The translations under genes and the position numbers were made by a program. From an uncultured Clostridia bacterium (GTDB lineage: Bacteria; Bacillota; Clostridia; Christensenellales; QALW01), in contig CAKSKV010000002.1 of NCBI GenBank assembly GCA_934465535.1, positions 124,001 through 188,000 of the forward strand: 64,000 bases of DNA, written 5' to 3'. This document shows positions 8,709 to 16,543 of this stretch, piece after piece. Position 1 is the first letter of the stretch; every line of letters begins with the position of its first letter. The notes beneath the pieces were generated by a model that was not told the origin of the DNA, did not search any database, and was given only the letters and a program-made list of their open reading frames with translations.

Positions 8709-10148
8709 TCAGGTCTCGTAATCCTTCAGCCACTGCTTGTTGATCTTGATATCGGCAGCCTTGTACCATTCGTCCTGGTTGGAGCTCCACTTCTCCTCCT
8801 TGGCAGTGTCGGTCAGCTCCTTCTGCAGAGCCTCCTTAAGCTCCGAATAGCTCACCTTGTTATCACCGGTGCGCTCCTCCAGCGCCTTGATTCTGCGAAT
8901 GATGTGGAAGCCGTAATCCGTAGCGACCAGATCGGATATCTGTCCGTCCTTCTCCAGCGCCACAGCACCGTCGTGGAACTCGGTCATCATGCCGTCCTCT
9001 TTGCCCACAAGATAGCCCTTCTTAGCGGTCTCCTCATCCGCCATGCCGGTGTCCTCGCTCTTATCCAGCATAACCTCGATGAACTTGGCCTCGTCGGCGT
9101 CCTTCACGCTGTCCAGCACCTCCTGCGCCTTTTCGCGTATGGCAGCCTCGGCAGCCTCTCTTGCCTTGTGATGCTCAAGATCCGCGTCGTTGTACTTCGC
9201 GGTGCATTCCTCCAGCACCTTGTCCTGCTCGTCTATTTCCTTCTGCTTGTCTGCCTTTTCGGTTTCGTCCGTCAGCTCTTCAAGCTCCTTCTTGAGCTTA
9301 TCCATCTTTTCCTGAGCCGTATTCTTTGCGCTCTCGGCCTCACTGAGGGTCTTTGCGGTGGATGTCACCTTGTCGCCCGTTTCCTTGTCATACTTTATAA
9401 GTATGTGCTGCACAAGGGAATATCCGTCCAGTATCAGCGCCATATTGTCGCCGTCGTTCCACGCCGAAACGAACTTGTCGTAGGCCTTTTCATCGCCGTC
9501 GCCTATAAAGCTCTCGGTCTGCTCCTTTACAAGCTCATTATAAGCCGAAATAATGTCCGCCTCCAGTACGGAAACATCCTTCAGGTTGTCCTCCTTATAG
9601 CGATCCAGCGCCTTTTCCTTGAGCTTATCCTCTATCATCTGGTCAACAGAGCTGCCGTTCTTTGCAAGATTGGCCTCGTACTGCTCCTTTGCAAGGCCGC
9701 GATAGTAATCCATCTCCTTCGCGTCCTCCTGCCCCTTCACCGCCTCGTAAAGGGTCTTGGCAGTCTCCTCGATGCTCTTGTTCATCTCTTCCTCGACCTC
9801 TTTGCGGGCCTCGTCGCGCTGCTCCTGAGTGTAGTCAAAATAGCCCGCTTCCTTGGCCTTCTGCTCCCACAGCTTCTGCTTTATCAGGGATTCCAGTATG
9901 TTGGTCTTAAGCTCTTCAAATGCCTCCGCATTCTTTTCCTTGGTGTAGCCGTAATAGTTTATATACATATATTCGTAATACTCGTATATCTGGCTCCACT
10001 CCTTGCGCAGTATATCCTCTCCGTTGACGGTAGCCAGCACCTTGTTGCCCAGCGCCTCCTCATCGATCTCGGTGTAGCCGCAGCCCGCAAAGGCCAGCAC
10101 ACCCAGTGTCAGCAGCGCAACCAGCACCGCAGAGATAATTTTTTTCAT
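8709..10148 (-). CDS. prsA: PrsA/SurA-like foldase lipoprotein with a coiled-coil insert
   Basis: A 479-residue exported peptidyl-prolyl isomerase that helps fold secreted proteins outside the membrane. A lipoprotein signal peptide ends LAFAGC, with the lipidated Cys at 23. A SurA_N-like helical domain follows (about 35-215). The parvulin domain starts at SLVQHILIKY (244-253) and resumes around 335-420 (TGMADEETAKKGYLVG, DYGFHIIRR). About 80 charged residues between these parts (255-335) look like a coiled-coil hairpin and are not usual in PrsA. The ATG at 10148 is chosen over an upstream one because it starts the signal peptide. It has its own promoter. Confidence 0.88.
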   Translation of the reverse strand: MKKIISAVLVALLTLGVLAFAGCGYTEIDEEALGNKVLATVNGEDILRKEWSQIYEYYEYMYINYYGYTKEKNAEAFEELKTNILESLIKQKLWEQKAKEAGYFDYTQEQRDEARKEVEEEMNKSIEETAKTLYEAVKGQEDAKEMDYYRGLAKEQYEANLAKNGSSVDQMIEDKLKEKALDRYKEDNLKDVSVLEADIISAYNELVKEQTESFIGDGDEKAYDKFVSAWNDGDNMALILDGYSLVQHILIKYDKETGDKVTSTAKTLSEAESAKNTAQEKMDKLKKELEELTDETEKADKQKEIDEQDKVLEECTAKYNDADLEHHKAREAAEAAIREKAQEVLDSVKDADEAKFIEVMLDKSEDTGMADEETAKKGYLVGKEDGMMTEFHDGAVALEKDGQISDLVATDYGFHIIRRIKALEERTGDNKVSYSELKEALQKELTDTAKEEKWSSNQDEWYKAADIKINKQWLKDYET

Positions 10149-10239
10149 AAACAGTTCTTTCCTTTCCTGTGTGCAAAACTCATACCCGCTCATGTTTGCA
10201 GCATGCTTTTATTGCACTGAGAATTTCAGCAGTATCAGT

Positions 10240-10268
10240 ATTATATATTCCTTTGCGGAAAATTTCAA
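10240..10268 (-). promoter_or_regulatory. Promoter of prsA-like gene
   Basis: TTGAAA-17-TATAAT on the minus strand in the gap between mfd and prsA, so prsA need not depend on mfd transcription. Confidence 0.75.
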
Positions 10269-10312
10269 CCCTTTATTCCGAATCTGCAATATTTTTTTAC
10301 GATTTTCACGCT

Positions 10313-13300
10313 TTATTCATTTATTTTTTCCAAAACGCTCACCGCAAGCGCCGTAATATCGGCATCCTTCATGCCCTTAACACGCAGCACTATCGCCAAA
10401 TTTGCACCGGCGGAAAGCGCCGCTTTGGGGGCAAAGGCGTTAACCGCCGCCGTAACGCGGGCAAAATCAAGGCTGTATCCGGAGGCAAAGCTCATAATCA
10501 CCGCGTCCTCCTTCTGTCTTATGCGCTCCACACCCGCCCTTGAGGCCAGCGCGCGCATGTATGCCACCTCCGCCAGCATACGCACCGATTCCGGCGGCTT
10601 GCCGTAACGGTCGCCCAGCTCCTCCAGCAGCTCGTCCCGGTCCGCCGCGCTGTCAATTTCCGATATTCTCTTATAAACGGCCAGCTTCTGAAGCTCGGAG
10701 GGAATATACTTATCCTCAATATATGCCCCTATCTTCAGCTCGCACTTCACCTCCGGGCGTTCCTCCGTTTGTCCCGATACCGCCTGGCGTATAAGCTTGC
10801 AGTACAGCTCATAGCCTATCTTCTGCATATGCCCGCTTTGCTCTCCCCCAAGCAGATTGCCCGCGCCCCTTATTTCCAGATCCCGCATGGCTATCTTGAA
10901 CCCGGAGCCGAACTCGGTAAACTCGCGCAGGGCATTAAGCCGCTTCTCCGCCGTTTCGGACAGCACGCGCCCCCTGCGGAAGGTAAAATAGGCATATGCC
11001 ACCCGGTTGCTCCTGCCCACGCGCCCCCGCAGCTGATACAGCTGCGACAGCCCGAAATGATCCGCATCCAGCACTATCATGGTGTTTACATTGGGCACAT
11101 CCAGTCCGCTCTCTATTATGGTGGTGCACAGCAGTATATCATACTGCCCGTTATAGAAATCCAGCATCACCTGCTCAAGCTCGCCCTGCTCCATCTGCCC
11201 GTGCCCTACGGCTATGCGCGCCGAGGGCGCCAGCGCCTGTATCTCCTGCGCCACCCGCTCAATGCCCTGAACACGGTTGGAAACCACATACACCTGCCCC
11301 CCGCGGGAAAGCTCGCGCGTAAGGGCCTCCCTTATCATAACGCTGTTGTATTCCGCCACATAGGTCTGCACCGGATAGCGCTCCTGCGGCGGAGTGGACA
11401 GCACCGACATATCCCTTATCCCCACAAGGGACATGTGCAGCGTGCGCGGTATCGGAGTCGCGCTCAAGGTAAGCACATCAACATTTGCTTTAAGCTGCTT
11501 TATGCACTCCTTATGCTTCACCCCGAAGCGCTGCTCCTCATCTATTATCAGCAGCCCCAAATCCTTATACTGCACCGATTTTGCAAGCAGCGCATGCGTG
11601 CCCACTATTATATCTATCTTGCCCTCCAGCAGCTGCTTTTTTATCCTGCTTTTTTCCGCCGCCGTGCGGAAGCCCGAAAGCATCTCGCAGCGCACCGAAT
11701 ACGGCGCGGTTCTGTTCAGCACCGTGTTATAGTGCTGAAGCGCCAGAATAGTGGTGGGCGCAAGTATCGCCACCTGCTTGCCGTCCATTACCGCCTTGAA
11801 AGCCGCCCGCAGCGCCACCTCGGTTTTGCCGTAGCCAACATCTCCGCAAAGCAGCCTGTCCATTACCCTGGGCCGTTCCATGTCCGCCTTTATCTCGTCT
11901 ATGCAGGTTATCTGGTCCGCAGTCTCCGTATAGGGGAAATCATCCTCAAACTGCCGCTGCCACGGCGTATCCGGCGAAAAGGCATAGCCCTTGGCGTTTT
12001 CCCGCTTGCGGTATATCTCTATAAGCTGGTCCGCAATGTCCTCTATGCTCTTTTTTGCCCGCGCCTTGGCATTCTGCCATTCCTTTGTGCCCAGCTTTGA
12101 AAGCTTGGGCACCGTGTCCTCGCCCGGCCCCACATATTTCTGCACGCATCTTAGCTGCTCGATGGGCACATACAGCCTGTCCTGACCGGCATAGGCAATT
12201 TTTATGTAATCCCGTGCCACGCCGTCGGTAACTATCTTTTCCAGCCCCTGATACACGCCTATACCGTTGTTTTCGTGTACAACATAGTCGCCCACATTAA
12301 GCTCGGTAAAGCTGTCGATGGCTATGCCGTCCCTGCGCTTTGCCCGCCTTATCGTTCTGTGCCGCAGCGAAGCATATATATCCGCCTCGCTTATAAGGGC
12401 AATTTTAAGCTCCGGATATTCAAAGCCGCTGCTTATGCGCACCGGCAGCGCACAGGCGCTCCCCTTGGGCAGCGCGCTGTCCGTATCCTCCGTATAGCTT
12501 ATATGCACCGAATACCCCGCAAGATCGTTTTGCAGGGTCTTTGCGCGGGTCTTGGAGGAGCAGCACAGCAAAACCGTGTATCCGCGCGCCTTCATGCCCG
12601 CAAGCTCCTGCGCCAACAGCTGCACCTTGTTCTGGAAGGACTGCATATTGCGCCCCGATACGGTAAATACCGCCTTGGGCGAAATATCCCTTCCCGCCGT
12701 GGTTATGCCCTGAAGGGACAGCACCTGCCGTGCCAGTATATCGGCAAATACCGCCTCCCCAGAGCGCACCAGCTCACCCTGCGCCGCCAGCGCTCTGCCG
12801 GCGGTAAGCAGATCCTTAAAGCCCTCGGAAAACTCCAAATGAATGTTATCGCAGCGCTCCCTCAGCCTTCTGGGCTCATCCAGCACAAGCAGCGTATCCT
12901 TGCCGAAATACTCAAGCAAGCCTGCTTTCTGCTGCAAAAAGCAGGAAAAACGGTCCTCGAAGGCCGATACATCCCCGCGGGCAATGCTTTGCGCCGCCTC
13001 CGAAAAGCCCTCGGCGCGTGCAGATGCCTCCGGCGTGCCCGCCAGCCTGCGCACCGCCGCCCGCACGGAAGCCTTCATCGCCTCTCCCGCCTCCGCCGCC
13101 TGACGCTGAGTGGGGCAAAAAAGCCTCGCCGGCAGCAGCTGCGCGCTGTCCAACCTTGACACCGAACGCTGCGTCGCCGGGTCTATCACTCTCAGAGATT
13201 CAATTTCCGTATCAAAAAATTCCACTCTCAGGGGGGAATCGCTGCCTACGGGGAATATATCCGTTATCCCGCCGTGCTGCGCAAACTGTCCCTGCGCCTC

Positions 13301-13786
13301 CGCCGTTTCCGCGCGGACATAGCCCATGCGCACAAGGCTTGCCGCCAGCCTTTCGGGCGGCAGCTCCTCGCCCTTGGTTATAATCAGCACAGCCGATGCA
13401 AACTCCTCGGGCGGCATAAAAAAGCCCGTAAGCGCCGCCGCATCCGCCGCCGCCCACGCGCCGTTTTGCACCTCTCTCAGCGCCGATATCACCGCATGCG
13501 TCTGCTCATGGGATTGCGAGCTTGCCCCCAGCTGCTGCTCCTGCGCGCCTATATAAACGCACCGCTGCCCGGTATAGCTTTCAATATCCGCCGCCGCTTT
13601 CTGCGCCTTTTCCGGCGACGAGGTGATATACAGCACCCGTTTATCGGCACACAGCGCCGCCATCAGCGGCTTTGAAGTGTCCGAAACGCCGAAAACCGAG
13701 CAGGGGGTAACCCCCTCCCGGACGGTTTTAAGCAGCCTTTGTATGTCGGCCGAAGCCTCAAACGCTGCCGAAAATATTTTATGCAT
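10313..13786 (-). CDS. mfd: Transcription-repair coupling factor
   Basis: A 1157-residue DNA translocase that displaces stalled RNA polymerase and recruits UvrA. Visible in order are the N-terminal UvrB-like part, the RNA polymerase interaction domain (NVGDYVVHENNGIGVYQG), Walker A GDVGYGKTEVA, the DEEQ helicase box (IIDEEQRFGV), ESGLDVPNVNTMIVLDAD, the LRGRVGRS motif VI and a C-terminal D7 domain. Length is normal. The start at 13786 (MHKIFSAAF) has an AAAGGAC ribosome site; the frame stays open upstream but overlaps pth. It follows glmU-pth, with a phased A-tract region between pth and mfd. Confidence 0.96.
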   Translation of the reverse strand: MHKIFSAAFEASADIQRLLKTVREGVTPCSVFGVSDTSKPLMAALCADKRVLYITSSPEKAQKAAADIESYTGQRCVYIGAQEQQLGASSQSHEQTHAVISALREVQNGAWAAADAAALTGFFMPPEEFASAVLIITKGEELPPERLAASLVRMGYVRAETAEAQGQFAQHGGITDIFPVGSDSPLRVEFFDTEIESLRVIDPATQRSVSRLDSAQLLPARLFCPTQRQAAEAGEAMKASVRAAVRRLAGTPEASARAEGFSEAAQSIARGDVSAFEDRFSCFLQQKAGLLEYFGKDTLLVLDEPRRLRERCDNIHLEFSEGFKDLLTAGRALAAQGELVRSGEAVFADILARQVLSLQGITTAGRDISPKAVFTVSGRNMQSFQNKVQLLAQELAGMKARGYTVLLCCSSKTRAKTLQNDLAGYSVHISYTEDTDSALPKGSACALPVRISSGFEYPELKIALISEADIYASLRHRTIRRAKRRDGIAIDSFTELNVGDYVVHENNGIGVYQGLEKIVTDGVARDYIKIAYAGQDRLYVPIEQLRCVQKYVGPGEDTVPKLSKLGTKEWQNAKARAKKSIEDIADQLIEIYRKRENAKGYAFSPDTPWQRQFEDDFPYTETADQITCIDEIKADMERPRVMDRLLCGDVGYGKTEVALRAAFKAVMDGKQVAILAPTTILALQHYNTVLNRTAPYSVRCEMLSGFRTAAEKSRIKKQLLEGKIDIIVGTHALLAKSVQYKDLGLLIIDEEQRFGVKHKECIKQLKANVDVLTLSATPIPRTLHMSLVGIRDMSVLSTPPQERYPVQTYVAEYNSVMIREALTRELSRGGQVYVVSNRVQGIERVAQEIQALAPSARIAVGHGQMEQGELEQVMLDFYNGQYDILLCTTIIESGLDVPNVNTMIVLDADHFGLSQLYQLRGRVGRSNRVAYAYFTFRRGRVLSETAEKRLNALREFTEFGSGFKIAMRDLEIRGAGNLLGGEQSGHMQKIGYELYCKLIRQAVSGQTEERPEVKCELKIGAYIEDKYIPSELQKLAVYKRISEIDSAADRDELLEELGDRYGKPPESVRMLAEVAYMRALASRAGVERIRQKEDAVIMSFASGYSLDFARVTAAVNAFAPKAALSAGANLAIVLRVKGMKDADITALAVSVLEKINE

Positions 13787-13825
13787 ATTGTCCTTTCTTT
13801 TGCCTGTGTTTTCGTTAATCCGCCT

Positions 13826-13917
13826 GCGCTGCAAAAAATATAATGCTTTTTTGCGTTTTTTACTGCATTTTTTGCGCTTTTTATACGCCTTTTTGCGGAT
13901 TTTTTTATAATTTTTTC
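13826..13917. repeat. Phased A-tract array between pth and mfd
   Basis: On the minus strand, seven or more runs of five to seven A recur every 9-12 bases, separated by GC-rich steps such as GCG and TGCAGT. The array starts in the last codons of pth and fills the gap. Phased A-tracts are known to bend DNA. Two similar arrays occur at 35750 and 58455. Confidence 0.7.
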
Positions 13918-14504
13918 GCGTCAAAGCCGTTAAAGCTCTGCATCGCCTGCTCCGTGCCCTTTTCCATAACGCATACAGCCGCCTCCGCCGCCGCCTCAAG
14001 AGCCCTGTCAAGCAGCGCCCTCTCCTCGCCCTGCGGGCGGCCCAGCACATAATCCGCAAGCGCGCCGTGCTGCTGCTTTCCCACGCCCACGCGCACGCGG
14101 CTGAAGCCTTCGCCTATAAGCCCCACCACGGAACGCATGCCGTTATGCGTCCCCGGTCCGCCGCTTGGGCGCACCCGCACCGTGCCCGGCGCTATATCTA
14201 TATCGTCATATATCACAAGCACATCGGAGGGCTGCAGCCTGTAATAGGACATTACCTCCTGCACGCACTGCCCGCTGAGGTTCATAAAGGTCTGCGGCTG
14301 CACCAGCAGCACCGTTCCCATGTCCGTGCGCGCCTTGCACTCTAACCCCTTGGCGCGCTTTTTCCACGGGGAGGCCGACATCCTGCGCGCCAGTATCTCC
14401 ACCGCGTCAAAGCCCATGTTGTGCCTTGTTCCCCTGTACTCCGCGCCGGGGTTTCCAAGGCCTATAACCGCAAAAACCGTGCCCCCGCCCGGAAACGCCG
14501 CCAT
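13905..14504 (-). CDS. pth: Peptidyl-tRNA hydrolase
   Basis: A 199-residue enzyme that frees tRNA from peptidyl-tRNA dropped by ribosomes. Motifs are VIGLGNPGAEYRGTRHNMGF with the catalytic His, QPQTFMNLSG, VIYDDIDIAPGTVRVRPSGG and GTHNGMRSV. The start is ATG at 14504, which overlaps the glmU stop as TAATG with an AAAAGGAG ribosome site; this couples it to glmU. The glmU-pth-mfd order is common in Firmicutes. The C-terminal codons run into an A-tract array. Confidence 0.96.
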   Translation of the reverse strand: MAAFPGGGTVFAVIGLGNPGAEYRGTRHNMGFDAVEILARRMSASPWKKRAKGLECKARTDMGTVLLVQPQTFMNLSGQCVQEVMSYYRLQPSDVLVIYDDIDIAPGTVRVRPSGGPGTHNGMRSVVGLIGEGFSRVRVGVGKQQHGALADYVLGRPQGEERALLDRALEAAAEAAVCVMEKGTEQAMQSFNGFDAKKL

Positions 14505-15874
14505 TATTTTTTCTCCTTTTCCCAGGAGGCACGCAGCTCCTGCGCCCATTTTTCTTTGATATATTCTCTGCTGCGGGCAACGCACAGCGCCCCTGCGGGA
14601 ATATCCTTTGTAACGGTGGAGCCCGCCGCTATGTACGCCCCGTCCTTAAGCTCCACCGGCGCTATCACATTGGCGTTGGACCCGACAAACACATTGTTTC
14701 CCACAACCGAGCGGAACTTATGCTTGCCGTCGTAATTTACAAACACCGCGCCGCAGCCGATGTTGCAGCCGCTGCCCACCGTGGCATCCCCTACATAGGA
14801 AAGATGGCTCACCTTGGTGCCGTCGCCTATATTCGCATTTTTTATCTCCACAAAATCGCCTATACGCGCGTTATTGCCTATCTGTGCGCCCGGACGCAGG
14901 TACGCATTGGGCCCAACGGTGGTGCCGCTGCCCACGCTGCAGGAAAGCAAAACGGAAGCGTTTACCGTAACTTTGTCGCCCAAAACGGCCTTTTCCAGCC
15001 TGTTTCCGCCCTTAAAAACGCAATTTTTGCCTATAACGCTGCCCGTGCCGATATAGCTGCCGGGATATATAACGGTATCCTGTCCTATGGATACCCCGAC
15101 CTCTATGTAGGTGTTTTCGGGGTCGATTATCGTAACTCCCGCAAGCATATGCTGCCTGTTTATTTCCTGCTGCATTATTTTCTGCGCCTGCGCCAGCTGC
15201 ACACGGTCGTTTATACCGAAGGCCTCGCGGGAATCCTCCATGCAGTAAACGGCTATGGGCGCCCTGCGGCCGATTATCTCAAGGCAGTCCGTAAGATAAT
15301 ACTCTCCCTGCGCGTTTGCCGGAGTGATCTCCTTAAGCGCCGCTTTAAGCAGCTCGGTGCGGAAAACATATACGGAGGTGTTTACCTCCTTTACAAGCGC
15401 CTGCTGCGGGCTTGCATCCTTTTGCTCCACTATTTTGGCAAAGGTGCCGTCCTCGTTGCGCAGTATTCTGCCGTAGCCGAAGGGGTTGTCCATATTCGCC
15501 GAAAGCACGCATGCACCCATGCCCGCCGCACAGCCGCAAAGGCGCTCCAGCGTCTGCGCCTGTATAAGGGGCATATCCCCGGCGCACACAAGAGTATATT
15601 CGGTGTTTATATCCTGCTGACGGAAGCACTCCATAACGGCATGACCCGTGCCCAGCCGTTTTTCCTGCATGGCATAGCGCACGCTGTCCCCCAGCAGCTC
15701 CTTAACCTTCTGGCTGCCGTTGCCCACTATCACCACCGGCTCGCCCATGCCGCAGCAGGCGTTTATTACATGCTCCACCAAAGCCCTGCCGCACACGCTG
15801 TGCAGCACCTTGGGAAGCTCGCTTTTCATTCTTGTGCCCTGACCGGCCGCCAGTATAACACAGGTTATATCCAT
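14504..15874 (-). CDS. glmU: Bifunctional GlcNAc-1-phosphate uridyltransferase / GlcN-1-phosphate acetyltransferase
   Basis: A 456-residue enzyme making UDP-GlcNAc, the precursor of peptidoglycan and teichoic acids. The N-terminal nucleotidyltransferase shows LAAGQGTRMKSELPKVLH (residues 8-25). The C-terminal left-handed beta-helix acetyltransferase shows hexapeptide repeats from about residue 250 (for example IGTGSVIGKN, IGNNARIGDF) and the YVGDATVGSGCNIGCG block. It supplies the step after GlmM (2365-3720). It has its own promoter and is the first gene of glmU-pth-mfd. Confidence 0.97.
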   Translation of the reverse strand: MDITCVILAAGQGTRMKSELPKVLHSVCGRALVEHVINACCGMGEPVVIVGNGSQKVKELLGDSVRYAMQEKRLGTGHAVMECFRQQDINTEYTLVCAGDMPLIQAQTLERLCGCAAGMGACVLSANMDNPFGYGRILRNEDGTFAKIVEQKDASPQQALVKEVNTSVYVFRTELLKAALKEITPANAQGEYYLTDCLEIIGRRAPIAVYCMEDSREAFGINDRVQLAQAQKIMQQEINRQHMLAGVTIIDPENTYIEVGVSIGQDTVIYPGSYIGTGSVIGKNCVFKGGNRLEKAVLGDKVTVNASVLLSCSVGSGTTVGPNAYLRPGAQIGNNARIGDFVEIKNANIGDGTKVSHLSYVGDATVGSGCNIGCGAVFVNYDGKHKFRSVVGNNVFVGSNANVIAPVELKDGAYIAAGSTVTKDIPAGALCVARSREYIKEKWAQELRASWEKEKK

Positions 15875-15917
15875 TATATTACAGCTCCTTGAAATATATT
15901 CTGCAAAGTCTTTGGTT

Positions 15918-15946
15918 ATTCTATAATTTTGCAGCGGTTATGTCAA
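15918..15946 (-). promoter_or_regulatory. Promoter of glmU-pth-mfd
   Basis: TTGACA-17-TAGAAT on the minus strand, about 45 bases before glmU. The G-rich-loop hairpin lies 9 bases upstream of the -35. Confidence 0.8.
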
Positions 15947-15954
15947 GCCCTTTG

Positions 15955-16000
15955 TCCGGCCCGCACTGCTCCCGCCCGCCCTCCCCGCATGCGGGCCGGA
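15955..16000 (-). repeat. Hairpin with G-quadruplex-type loop, copy A
   Basis: A perfect 11-bp stem (TCCGGCCCGCA with TGCGGGCCGGA) encloses a 24-base loop which on the minus strand contains GGGGAGGGCGGGCGGG: four G-runs separated by single bases. Copies B and C have different stems and the same loop type. Confidence 0.75.
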
Positions 16001-16089
16001 TATGCGGGCATCGCAGTGATTAAAGCCGTAATTATGCGCTGTGTGATAATTTTTGCACCAAACCCGCAATCCCGCCCCATGGATATTAA

Positions 16090-16293
16090 TCAAATACTAC
16101 AACAAGGCTTGCAAAATGAATGTTCGGATGCTATAATAGCGAATACAATATGCCGCTTTACCTTCACGCAGCACCGCTGCGGCGTGCTTTTTCGCAATTT
16201 TCCCTTCACAAGGCGCATATTGCAAAAAACGGTATTCCCCTGTATGCCCGGCTGCGGGTTTCCGCCGTATGGGCACATGGGTCTTGAATACAT
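16090..16293 (-). CDS. Candidate small Cys-containing protein (uncertain)
   Basis: A 67-codon frame whose ATG follows an ideal AGGAGG ribosome site at 5 bases. The product begins MYSRPMCPYGGNPQPG and has seven Cys. I do not recognise it. A second frame on the same strand (16097-16357, 86 codons, basic) overlaps it and also has a GGAGG just before its ATG, so at most one is likely real. A plus-strand promoter motif inside the region argues for caution. Confidence 0.3.
   Translation of the reverse strand: MYSRPMCPYGGNPQPGIQGNTVFCNMRLVKGKLRKSTPQRCCVKVKRHIVFAIIASEHSFCKPCCSI
16109..16137 (+). promoter_or_regulatory. Orphan plus-strand promoter motif
   Basis: TTGCAA-17-TATAAT on the plus strand. 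About 40 bases downstream is the hairpin CGCAGC/GCTGCG followed by GCGTGCTTTTT. Together they could produce a transcript of about 60 bases with no coding content. Confidence 0.4.
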
Positions 16294-16441
16294 ATACACC
16301 TCCTATCTTTTCTTTTTGGGCAGCGCCGCGGTTATACTGCGGCGCTGTTCCTTTCATGCCCCTCCGCTCGGCGCGCCAGAAAGGCTCTTTACGGTATATT
16401 CCCGTATTATTTCTGTTTTTTCAGTGCATTCCCGGCATATT

Positions 16442-16480
16442 AAAACGGCGGGCATGCTTTATGCACACCCGCCGTTTTTC
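16442..16480 (-). terminator. Terminator after the P-type ATPase gene
   Basis: A perfect stem, AAAACGGCGGG with CCCGCCGTTTT, has A/T tracts on both sides, so it can act in both directions. Confidence 0.8.
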
Positions 16481-16543
16481 TCTTGCGCCGGCTTGTTTTT
16501 TACAGCGGCCGCCTGCTCATTCATGCCGCATTTATGCTGTATT

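Larger units (their letters stand above)
15875..16543. other. Long intergenic region between the P-type ATPase and glmU genes
   Basis: About 670 bases without a convincing long gene. From left to right it holds the glmU promoter, a hairpin with a G-quadruplex-type loop, a plus-strand promoter motif (16109-16137), a GC hairpin with TTTTT on the plus strand near 16170-16195, two overlapping candidate small ORFs on the minus strand, a hairpin CAGCGCCGC/GCGGCGCTG near 16322-16348, and the terminator of the ATPase gene. Confidence 0.7.
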
